A stretch of DNA of 64,000 nucleotides, taken from Paraconiothyrium sp. Pb-2020. Taxonomy: Eukaryota; Ascomycota; Dothideomycetes; Pleosporales; Didymosphaeriaceae. Made by a program: the position numbers and the translations under genes. Where the stretch lies: positions 992,001 through 1,056,000 of the forward strand of contig JAJUBI010000002.1 in the NCBI GenBank assembly GCA_022419385.1. Reading direction: 5' to 3'. Positions 55,448-64,000 of the stretch are shown here, one piece after another. The notes under the pieces were generated by a model. That model was not told the origin of the DNA. It searched no databases and saw only the letters and a program-made list of their open reading frames with translations. The stretch's first letter is position 1. Each line of letters begins with the position of its first letter.

Positions 55448-57356
55448 ATGGATACCGACGAACCTCAACTGTACCCGTATGGCACTCCCCAGGCAAACAA
55501 TAGCTTCAAGCGACCGCGTCGTAGCCTACAGAGTTCCACGCCCCTTAGTAGCGTGACGGAGAGCGCGTCGCCCTCACCACGACTGTCTGGCCAGCTATCG
55601 CTCACACCCGAGGTTATCGATCACATTAATGCATTGAAGCATCTCGACGACAAGCAGATTCTACTCTTGCTACAAGCTGCACGAAGCAATGGAGGTTAGT
55701 AACATCATAACAACGCGTATGGCTGTCGCTCACATTTGTCCAGACTCCATGCGCAGCCTCTCCAGCATGTCGGGGCCTGACAGGTCGTCCATGGCCAGCC
55801 TCGGCAGCCGCAATTCGTTCCTTAGCGTACCGTCGAGCAGAGTTACCAGTATGATGTCCGATCCCCGGTCTTCAATTGCGTCCACGGATTCCTCCTTCAC
55901 ACACTATAGCGCCGTTTCGTCGCGCCTCTCCACCGCATCATCCCGTTTGTCTACCATCTCTAATACCTCCGCGCCCAAGAATTTCGCATGCACGTTTTGC
56001 GACAAGGCATTGAAGTCGAAACCATACTGGAAGTCACATGAGGAGGAGTTCCACGAGCAGCGGCTCACCTGGCGATGTCCGGACTGTGAACAGATATTCC
56101 ATGCTGGCAAGCGGTTCCGTGAGCATCACACGAAACTCCATGTAAGGTCGCATCGCTCATTTCTTTTGCACCACTAACGATGGTAGGGATGCGAGAACTG
56201 CAAGCAGCCGAGAGAAAGCGGACAACCAACCAGCCGGAAGGCATCGCCATGCGTGAAGAAGTACGAGATTGTCATGCATGACAAAGATGCGTGGGGCTGT
56301 GGATTCTGTGCCTGTCTGTTGACTACCTGGGAAGAGCGATGCGAGCACATTGCCATGCACTTTGAAGAGAAGAAATCAAAGTGGAACTTCACCAATGTGA
56401 TCCTGGGCCTTCTAAAGCAGCCTGAGGTGTCCGAATCGTGGACGCGGTTGATGACGCAACGGCACGGCGATGTACAGGACTACCCTCGTTTCACCTGGGA
56501 ATCGAAGAAGTGCAACCGTTTACGATACAAGCTCGAGACCAAGTGGGATACGAGGGTTTTCGATGTCGACAAGGTCGTGCAAGAGACGTACGATTTGGCA
56601 GAGATCGAACCCGCGGATATTGCTGAACCTGCAGCTGAGCCAGCGCCCGAAGTGCAAGAAGCTCCAGAATCGACAGAGACTATTAGCTGCAAGCTGGAGA
56701 TGGATTTCGGGAATGATCAGAGACTTCATTCGTCCCATGGCATCCCGACGGAGAATATGATGGATCTCGATCCCGTAGACACTCCACAAGCTATGCACCA
56801 CGACTTGCAATCGGCTCAATGGCCCGTCACCACCGACATGACGCAAACCACCATGGCTGCCGACCCTGGTATGGGCGCTTTCGGGGGCTTTACGCCTAGC
56901 CATATGGCACACATGTCTACGGATTTCTCGCAACCTGTCACTCAAGGCTTCCAACCTTCTTGGTCAAATGCAGGGTTTGTATCGACGCCGGACCTAGTCG
57001 CTTTCCAGCAACAGAACTCTTACATGAACTACAACGCCCCGAAAGAGGTGGTGCAGGTTCCGACATCTCAATATGCCAATTTCGGCCAGTATCCTCGCCA
57101 GAGCGTGCCTCCGAATTTCATGCATCACACTAGCACCCCATCAGCCTCTCGTCGTTACATTCCTAAGCTGATCAACATCGCGAGTCGTCCGTCGAGTTCA
57201 CATATGTCTGATCAGCCTCCACCACCACCGCCAAAGGACGAGCACACCAACCGCTTCTCCAGGATGATCATGAGACGGCGGCCTAGCAACATTTCACAAC
57301 ATACTGTTGTCTCCCAAAGAGACATTGGGTGGAACGATGAGCTGAACTGGGGCTAA
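55448..57356 (+). CDS. C2H2 zinc-finger protein
   Basis: Exons 55448-55694, 55744-56141, 56187-57356; 604 aa. A Ser-rich N-terminus (LSTASSRLSTISNTS) precedes three zinc-finger-like units: CTFCDKALKSKPYWKSHEEEF (ending in His), CPDCEQIFHAGKRFREHHTK, and CGFCACLLTTWEERCEHIAM; each has C-x2-C-x12-H-x3/4-H spacing. A conserved block KKSKWNFTNVILGLLKQPEV follows, then DYPRFTWESKKCNRLRYKLE. The C-terminal half is disordered and rich in Met, Gln and Pro (PPPPPPKDEH) and ends DIGWNDELNWG, a plausible acidic activation tail. This layout matches an uncharacterised fungal family of C2H2 regulators; target genes are unknown. Confidence 0.85.
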
Positions 57357-58374
57357 TTGCAACTCAATTTTGTGTCGGACGAGCTCACTACTCACCGCCG
57401 GCTGGTTCCGGCATCCGCACACCACCCTCCTTTACAAACACAATAAACAAAACTCACTGAGAAAGTGATTCCGAACCTCGCCTTTCACGAAACCAGGCCG
57501 ACGAACGAATGTAACGATCGTCTAGCCCGGCGCGTCAGACGAGCACAGTGTCACCTCCACGGTTGCCTCCTGTTATTTCCTTTTTGATACACCTCCAACG
57601 TTCATGTCTGTTTATCTTGACTTAGCAAAAGGTGGACTGTAGGGTATACCCATAATGTATTCGATTGAATGTTTGCTACGTCAGATTCCCCCAGCTTCGG
57701 CTACGCTCAAAAATACTACTATTGTAGTGTTTTTGATTATAGTAATACCCCAATTATCTTGTAAGCGTTTCTTGTTCGAGTAATGTTGTCAAGATGGTTG
57801 TAATGAGGGAGTAGGTATACATGCATAGGTCAATTGATCGAATGCCACTTTGAAAGTTGTCCTGCAATGAGTGAAGGGTATAGTGACGTATCGCTCCAGA
57901 TCGAGACGCGATCATTTTGGCACGCAGTGTGCATGCGACAAACTCTGGCATGCTTGGGAAGACAGAGCTTATGTAGCTTCGACTGCCAGAGCTTGGATAT
58001 ACGCAGAAGGCAATATCAGATTAGAGCTCCATTGGAACTCGGTTTGAGAATGCGGGTTGCCGCTTGCGGCATCTAACCCTCTTTGGGTTCGCACCAAACC
58101 GTCATCGTCATATCGCACATCCGGCTCTACACCGGCCGGGAAGATTATAAATGCCGCGTGCCGCCCAAAACCCACGGCATCTGGATGTGCTGTGTTGCTA
58201 ATCGCGCCAAGATCTGCACCAGCATATATCGGCGTGGGGGCTCCATATTTGACGTAACCACATCTTTGAAGGTCCAGATGTCGCTTCACGCCTAAGACAG
58301 TTTCCTACGAAGATACACTGAGAAGTCACACCAGCTACTCCGATAGGAAAACACCCAACAGGGAAGTTAACACG
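57357..58374. other. Intergenic, no gene recognised
   Basis: 1.0 kb between the C2H2 gene and the MOSC gene. Only short frames; the right end is the promoter of the MOSC gene. Confidence 0.55.
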
Positions 58375-59500
58375 ATGGTGCTTTCTAACGCTGGCCAACT
58401 TGTTATCATGTTCTCTACTTTCCTTCTTCCGATCCTCACATACCTATACTTTACCCAGAGACCTAAGAAGAGCTCCGCTGGGCCATTGCCACCGCCGACC
58501 GAGATCACCGATATCTTCATACATCCCATCAAATCATGTCACTACTTGACTGTCAAATCTGCAAAGTTGTTGCCTACTGGACTAGATCTAGATCGGCACT
58601 GGATGTGGGTTAGCTATCCCAATCTCGAATTCCAGACCAGTATGTGTTCCAAACACCTCGAGATTTCGAAGTCTATGTGCTGACGCTCCGTCAGTCCGTC
58701 AAAACTCCAAGATGACCCTTATCCGTCCAAGCTATGATGCAAAATCAGATACTCTTACTGTTGTGGCCCCAGCCCCAAACTCCATTGATCAAAAGCTACA
58801 GTTCTCCGTCCCGGCACATCCATCGCAAGAGTGGTTGAAGAAGAATACCGACCTCGTCGAAGCAAACATATGGGGCAAAGAAACCCCCGCTCATGCATAC
58901 TCTACCGACTTGACAGGCCCTTTTAACGATTTCTTCGGTAAGGAAGTCAGATTGGTATACAAATCCCCTGTCTTCGACGCACCGCGGAAGCTGCCATCAA
59001 ACGGCGCAGAAAACATACTAGGGAGACCAGCATCGACATGTTTTCCGGACCTTATGCCCATCCTTGTTGGATGCGAATCCAGCATCGATGAACTCAACTC
59101 ACGCATTCGTGCGAACGACGACATCACCATTGACATACATCGTTTCCGGCCAAACATCATCGTCAAGGGCAACAAACCATGGGATGAAGATCGATGGAAG
59201 ACGCTGCGCGTCTTGCCGAAACCAAGATCTAAGAGCGCGACCCAGAGCTTCGTCCTGGACGTCACCCAAAGGTGTGCACGGTGCCAGGTTCCCAACGTAG
59301 ATCCGGAGACCGCGGAGAAGCACAAGAAACAACCTTGGGATACCTTGATGAAGTATAGAAGAATCGACGAGGGCATCAAGTTTAAGCCTTGCTTTGGGAT
59401 GCTGTGTGTCCCGAGGGGTGAAGGAGGAATGGTGGAGGTGGGGATGAAGATGGAGATCCTAGAGGTCACGGACAAGCATCGGTATATCCCGGGATTTTGA
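58375..59500 (+). CDS. MOSC-domain protein, mARC-like molybdoenzyme
   Basis: Exons 58375-58639 and 58695-59500; 356 aa. An N-terminal membrane anchor (LVIMFSTFLLPILTYLYF, residues about 9-26) precedes the MOSC_N beta-barrel (ITDIFIHPIKSCHYLTV, LLPTGLDLDRHWMWV) and the MOSC domain (ILGRPASTCFPDLMPILVGC, DIHRFRPNIIVKGNKPW, TQRCARCQVPNVDPETAE). The RFRPNI and RC-x2-C motifs are those of mitochondrial amidoxime-reducing component and related proteins that bind molybdenum cofactor; the cysteine in CARC/CQVP is the likely Mo ligand region. The 55-bp intron (ACCA|GTATGT...GTCAG) is required for QTIRQNSKMTLIRPS. Enzyme substrate is inferred from the family. Confidence 0.9.
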
Positions 59501-60038
59501 GAGTGAATTGTGTAACACAAAACGAAACTAGTCAAAGGCTTATCCTCTGCGCGCACGGTGTAGGTGATTCTCCGTCCCTAGAGCGTACCTGGAAAATCCA
59601 GCAGGACCCTGCTGTTCATGCTCTCCACGCCCTGTTTTGCAGTTTCTATTCTGACAGAAATCCTGTGCACCAAATGCGCAGGTGCGCGTTCAATCAGGGA
59701 AATCAAGTGTGACGAACACTGGTTAAGTAGCGAACCATACCGAGTCTCGCACTGAGGCGTTGCTCAACATGTCGCTCGACCGCACGATGATTGGCATCAC
59801 GAGATATTATGCTGACGCCGGTGGCCAAATACAAGCCATGTTCTGCCACGCGCATTCGTATAGAGCTCACATGGTCCCACTCAAGAGCGCACAGCACGAC
59901 AGCACCCGAGCACAGCATCAATTGGATGCACGATCATATCCCCCGAAATCATCTGCCGTCAGCCTACCCCAAAATTCGGCCCTTTGCTCACCTTGATCCT
60001 CTCTCGCATGCAGACGAACTTAGATCGTTATAATATCG
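59501..60038. other. Intergenic
   Basis: 538 bp; nothing recognised. Confidence 0.5.
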
Positions 60039-60874
60039 ATGGAGCCCCTCCTGTTCGTTCTCTTGCTGTCGGCCCATGTTGCGGCAACCCAATTTTTCAT
60101 CGACCCGCACGTTTTCTCGAATCCCGTCTTCGCTCCGTTGTGGGTAAGTATTGCCCTGGGACAAAGTGGGTGTTTATGCTATTGGCGTAGCTTGAGACAT
60201 TCAGCCTCTCCTCCGAAGCCTTAGATTATCAAACATTAACAGCTAGCTGAGACACCTACTCGAACCTAAATATCCTACTTTGTAATCATTACACTGACTT
60301 TGACCCTCCGCATCGCAGCATGACCGCTACAATACACAAGTAGTAGCACCACATGATGGTTGGAGCCTACCCGGCAATTTCACGCATCCGCCCGCAGCGA
60401 ACTGCAACAGCACAGACTTCCATCGCAACGAGCGCATCAAGCTCAACTCTACGTATCCTCTCCAATGGGCGTGGACAAATTCGACGAAGAGCATATCTTG
60501 GGACGTCTACCTGGTGAATGAATACTACGAGAAGCGTCTGATATTCCGTAATTTTCCCTTCCTTTCGGCGCGTGTGGTGATCGCTGACCTCGGGAAGGCC
60601 CTTCAGGCTCACAGCAAAACATGAGTGGATACTTGTGGGAGGCGAAGGATGCCCCGAATGATCCGTTCCTCGCCAGCGCGGCGATGGTGTTCTTTTACGT
60701 TGTTAAGAGAGAAGGGTCCTGGGCTGAGGGATTCGCGAGCAGGTTCGTCAATATAAGCCGGACGGAACGGAAGTGGAGGCTTTGAAGACGACTTCGGCTG
60801 CTAGAGTTCATAGGGTTAGGTTTTCGATTGCAGTGCCGTTAGTGGTGATTATGGCACTTCTCGTTTTGTTGTAG
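60039..60874 (+). pseudogene. Frameshifted gene for a secreted, membrane-anchored protein
   Basis: Exon 1 (60039-60143) encodes a signal peptide (MEPLLFVLLLSAHVAATQFF) and IDPHVFSNPVFAPLW. After a 175-bp intron (GTAAGT...TCGCAG) the frame from 60319 reads NFTHPPAANCNSTDFHRNER and STYPLQWAWTNSTKSISWDV. A one-base deletion near 60596 (in a GGCCC run) shifts to GPSGSQQNMSGYLWEAKDAP and REGSWAEGFASRFVNISRTE. A second one-base deletion near 60772 shifts to VEALKTTSAARVHRVRFSIA and the hydrophobic tail VPLVVIMALLVLL, a C-terminal membrane anchor, with stop 60872-60874. The order signal peptide, Trp/Thr-rich beta domain with ...GFxSxxFNIS, then C-terminal helix is that of a common fungal surface-protein family. 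Broken by two shifts. Confidence 0.7.
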
Positions 60875-61115
60875 TATAGAACCTGTATATTCCACAAAGG
60901 ACGTCGACTTTTGGTGACTATACCCTTAAGAAATCATCTTTTCCATGCATCAAAACTTGGAAGATTAGGAGCCGCATTCTTTAATAAGCGCAGCTCAAAA
61001 GGGAGTGGGATGGCGCTCTAGGGCGACTTCACTGTTAGAGGAATCGAGGATGCTATGGTACTAGATGCGAGACTAGCGACTAACTCGGAGGTGATATTGA
61101 TTTTACTCATGTTCA

Positions 61116-61478
61116 TCACCCAAACTTCCACGCGTATTCCTTGAGCCTGCCAAATACACCACTTGAAGTGTTTGCATTAGGATTGGAAAGAGCTTTTGCT
61201 ATGGATGCGTGGATGATCAAGTTCAAATCTCTTGCTAGGCCACAGGCGAATGTAGGCTGTTGGGACGAGATTTTCCTAGTTATGGCTACGTTTTTTTGCG
61301 CCACATACAACTCTGAATCATCCATACCGGAAGCAGCATCTGCGCATCCATTTGGTTTGCCGAGGAGCTTCTGCAGGGCGTAATCTGACCATACATTCGA
61401 ATTCGGAACGCTAGCTTTGCAGAAGTACGATGACCCTGGCACAAGTACAAACCCCGCAGTTGCCCTTCGGCGATCTTC
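61116..61478 (-). CDS. Possible exon of an unknown protein
   Basis: A minus-strand frame of 121 codons begins directly after a good acceptor (CATTTAG) and ends at a stop at 61116. It reads TAGFVLVPGSSYFCKASVPN, LLGKPNGCADAASGMDDSEL and TFACGLARDLNLIIHASIAK. The length is a whole number of codons, so an upstream exon would have to end in phase 0, but none was found. No ATG begins the frame. It could be a gene fragment. No family recognised. Confidence 0.35.
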   Translation of the reverse strand, partial: EDRRRATAGFVLVPGSSYFCKASVPNSNVWSDYALQKLLGKPNGCADAASGMDDSELYVAQKNVAITRKISSQQPTFACGLARDLNLIIHASIAKALSNPNANTSSGVFGRLKEYAWKFG

Positions 61479-61815
61479 CTAAATGTAGTCGATGAACATT
61501 CTTTCACCCTTGGCAAATGTCTGCATCTAGGGAACCAAAAAGCCTGCATGCGCATGCTTACTCATGTCTGCAGAAGTCCTTGGTCACTTGCATGCGTGAC
61601 GAGTCGATTGTCATTGTACGACTCTGCCCCGCCATGTTGGGGAGCAGTCGCCGTCAGGTCCTCCCTTTCCTATCTACGATGATCATCCCTTGCCTCGCTA
61701 CTTGCTTCATATACCAAGGGACTCCAAGCTTCTTGTTTGTCCTCCCACAGTGGCAAATCACAGAGCTTGTTCACCACCAGATACTCGTTCTGTGGAACCT
61801 TGTCACTCGCACAGC

Positions 61816-63565
61816 ATGCGTCTTTCCGTGGTCTTAGCAGCTTGGCTGTCTTTTATAGGCGCTCAAGCATATACGCTAGGTCCAGTCCAAAAGCCAGTTG
61901 CTGCGCGCACGCACCGTCTCAAGCTGGTGGATACTCCGCTGAAGCCGTTGCTGTCCGAGAACGCCTCCGTTATCTTTCCCATTGACGATGACTGGGATGC
62001 ACTGCAAATACGCGGAACCTCTCCACGTATACATCCGAACTTTGTCGTCGTTGTTGAACCCGCCACTGAAGAAGATGTGCAGAAGACGATACAATACGCC
62101 TCCGAATTAGGATTACCCTTCCTAGCTGTTTCTGGTAGTCACGGCTGGACGAAGACGCTCAATAACATACCCTATGGTATTCAAATCAACATGCGGAAGC
62201 TGAACAGCATAACTCTGGACTCGAGCGGCACAACAGCAACTGTCGGTGGGGGCACGCTTCAGTGGGAGTTGAACAGGGCGCTCTACGCTAGGAACAAACA
62301 AACAGGTAATTCCCTCTTCAGATACACGCGAGAGCCGATTACTACTATGTTTGATACTTGAACTCTGACTTCGTTCCATCAGCGACCACTCTCTGTGAGT
62401 GTGTCTCGGTCGTTGGCCCATTGTTGGCCGGTGGACACAGTATGCTGCAAGCTCAACATGGTTACACGCTCGATAACCTTGCTTCCGCGCGGGTCATCCT
62501 CGCCAATGGAACTGCAGTCACTGCATCTATCTCCACCAATTCAAACCTATTCTGTAAGCAACATTTTTTCGCTTGGTTGGGACATGCACTCTGCTTCCGT
62601 CTATCCTGGTTTTATTCGTACTGATTTGATATCCTCATCTTAGGGGCCCTCAGAGGTGCTGGCCACAATTTCGGCATTGTAACAAGCGTGGAATTAAAGG
62701 TGTACGATATCCCAAGCAACTGGACACTATCTACCTTCATCTACAGTAGCGACAAACTCGAGGCCGTGCTGGACCTAGTCAATAAGATTGATAGCGATGC
62801 AACCCGTTCCCCCAATCTAGTAATTTCCGGCGTAGTCACGCGAATTCCTCCTATGGATCCTCACAATGCAAGTGCACCTTGTCTGATCTTTCAACTATAT
62901 TGACTGACCACGTGTAGCCCTTGATACTGTACAGCATCTCATATCAAGGCCCAAAACCTGAAGCCGATCCCTATTTTGCCCAATTTGAAGCTATCGGACC
63001 CCTCACCGTCAAGCCCGCCACCAACGTCAACAATGTCGATATATACAAATTGACCCAAAACAGTCTTGACAGCGTCGCTTGTACCCGTAATAGAAGCTCA
63101 ATGGGTAGTGGCACCTCGTTGCCCCTCTGGAACACGACTGCAGCCCGCGCAGCTTTCGACATCTTCACCAATTTGACCGCCGACCCACGATTTTCCCAAT
63201 CCGTCTTCCTGCTCGAGAATTACGGTATGCAAGGAGTCCAAGCTGTCGACCCTGGATCGACATCCTTGAGTCTAGAGGAGCGCCAGTACCCCGCGGTAGC
63301 GAATCCGACGATCTGGTGGAACGGATCGGCTGCCCTGGGCCAGGCGGATGCTGAGGCGTATGGAGAGCAGATCAGGCAGGCGCTCTTCTCGGGGCTGCCG
63401 GAGGGAGCAAAGAAGCACACGTACGTGAACTACGCAGTGGGTACGGAGCACTTCAACCAAATGTATGGATATGACACGACCAGGGTGCAAAAATTGAAGG
63501 CGCTGAAGAAGGTGTACGATCCGAATGACAGATTCGGTTATTACAATCCTGTACCTCTGGTGTAA
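61816..63565 (+). CDS. Secreted FAD-linked oxidase, berberine-bridge-enzyme type
   Basis: Flavoprotein oxidase that oxidises sugars, alcohols or natural-product intermediates. Exons 61816-62305, 62383-62553, 62644-62867, 62918-63565; 510 aa. Signal peptide MRLSVVLAAWLSFIGAQA. FAD_binding_4 domain: FVVVVEPATEEDVQKTIQYA, LPFLAVSGSHGWTKTL with the His that usually bonds FAD in SGSHG, VGGGTLQWELNRAL, and LLAGGHSMLQAQHGYTLDNL. GAGHNFGIVTSVELKVYD marks the end of the FAD part. The C-terminal BBE motif is THTYVNYAVGTEHFNQMYG followed by KKVYDPNDRFGYYNP. The last intron (62868-62917) has GC-AG borders (AAT|GCAAGT...GTGTAG); a GT donor one base pair on would break the frame. No biosynthetic cluster surrounds it, so substrate is open. 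Confidence 0.92.
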
Positions 63566-63703
63566 AGCCGGTGTCAGGATTTGAGGAAGCGATCAATCAT
63601 CGCCACCGCAACGGTGCGTATGACATGCGATATAACGCACCGGACGGCTAGTGAGATTATAGGTAGTCCTGCTGCCCAGTATGTGCAAATCACATCAGTA
63701 TGG

Positions 63704-64000
63704 TTAGTCCAAAAAACCTCCTACTGAAATAGTTTGAATACATTCTACATCGACAGAACCGTCGCATCCCCTAGCACCTACCAACTCTATACTCCCTTCG
63801 AGCAAATGCCACCGTTTTCGAAATGTTGCCATGCCTTCACCACGTTCCCATTTTCCACTCACGAAAAAGGACACTCCACAAAAGCCTTCACAAACGGCTT
63901 CCCATCCGCCGCCTCAACACACTGCCCCACCGGTGCCGGATAACCGGTGCTCAAACACCCATCATCTGTGTACAGCGTCGCTGTCACGCTTGCATCAGCA
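63704..64000 (-). CDS. Small secreted-type Cys-containing protein, 5' part beyond the window
   Basis: The minus strand is open from the right edge. The first 40-50 codons read DASVTATLYTDDGCLSTGYP, APVGQCVEAADG and KPFVKAFVECPFF, a pattern typical of fungal small secreted proteins with paired cysteines. A consensus donor GTGAGT lies directly after ECPFF, so the open frame beyond it (to the stop at 63704) may be intron rather than protein. Start, signal peptide and full cysteine count are outside the window, so the call is by resemblance only. Confidence 0.45.

Overview
The window is chromosomal DNA from a filamentous ascomycete, most likely a Dothideomycete of the Pleosporales type. The genes carry short (45-230 bp) GT-AG introns with CTAAC/CTGAC-like branch sites, genes lie on both strands with compact spacing, and the gene families are fungal (DUF3425 bZIP, DUF1996, Atg22-like, Mrc1, Not4, Osh3). 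No tRNA, rRNA, CRISPR, or intact transposon was seen. Protein-coding models below were built by joining exons at splice sites that keep the reading frame; there is no transcript support.

Left part (1-13 kb): a copper/heavy-metal P1B ATPase cut by the window edge, then a metabolic block: BCKDH E1-alpha and COQ5 head to head, a GMPPA-like mannose-1-phosphate guanylyltransferase, a 2-oxoglutarate/Fe(II) oxygenase and a CCCH zinc-finger protein. Middle-left (13-26 kb): a 907-aa disordered protein and NOT4 (possibly one long gene), complex I 30-kDa subunit head to head with NOT4, a DUF1349 protein, a secreted DUF1996 protein, a gene-poor 2.2-kb gap and an RG-rich protein. Middle (27-40 kb): a Rad5/Rad16-type SNF2 ATPase, a bZIP/DUF3425 regulator, an Atg22-like vacuolar permease, a CE16 esterase and two broken genes. 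Right-middle (41-57 kb): Osh3-type oxysterol-binding protein, RTF1 and COQ7 head to head, MRC1, a decayed 3-kb interval and a C2H2 factor. Right (58-64 kb): a MOSC protein, a broken cell-surface protein gene, a berberine-bridge-type FAD oxidase and the edge of a small secreted-protein gene.

Functional themes: mitochondrial metabolism (BCKDHA, COQ5, NDUFS3, COQ7), chromatin/transcription/replication (NOT4, SNF2, RTF1, MRC1) and secreted or surface proteins near gene-poor gaps. Three features stand out: three introns with GC-AG borders, whose reading frames only join if the donor is GCAAGT; at least three accessory genes broken almost always by single-base deletions while all long housekeeping frames are intact; and three divergent promoters each serving a nuclear gene for a mitochondrial protein. 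No clearly new multi-gene system was found.
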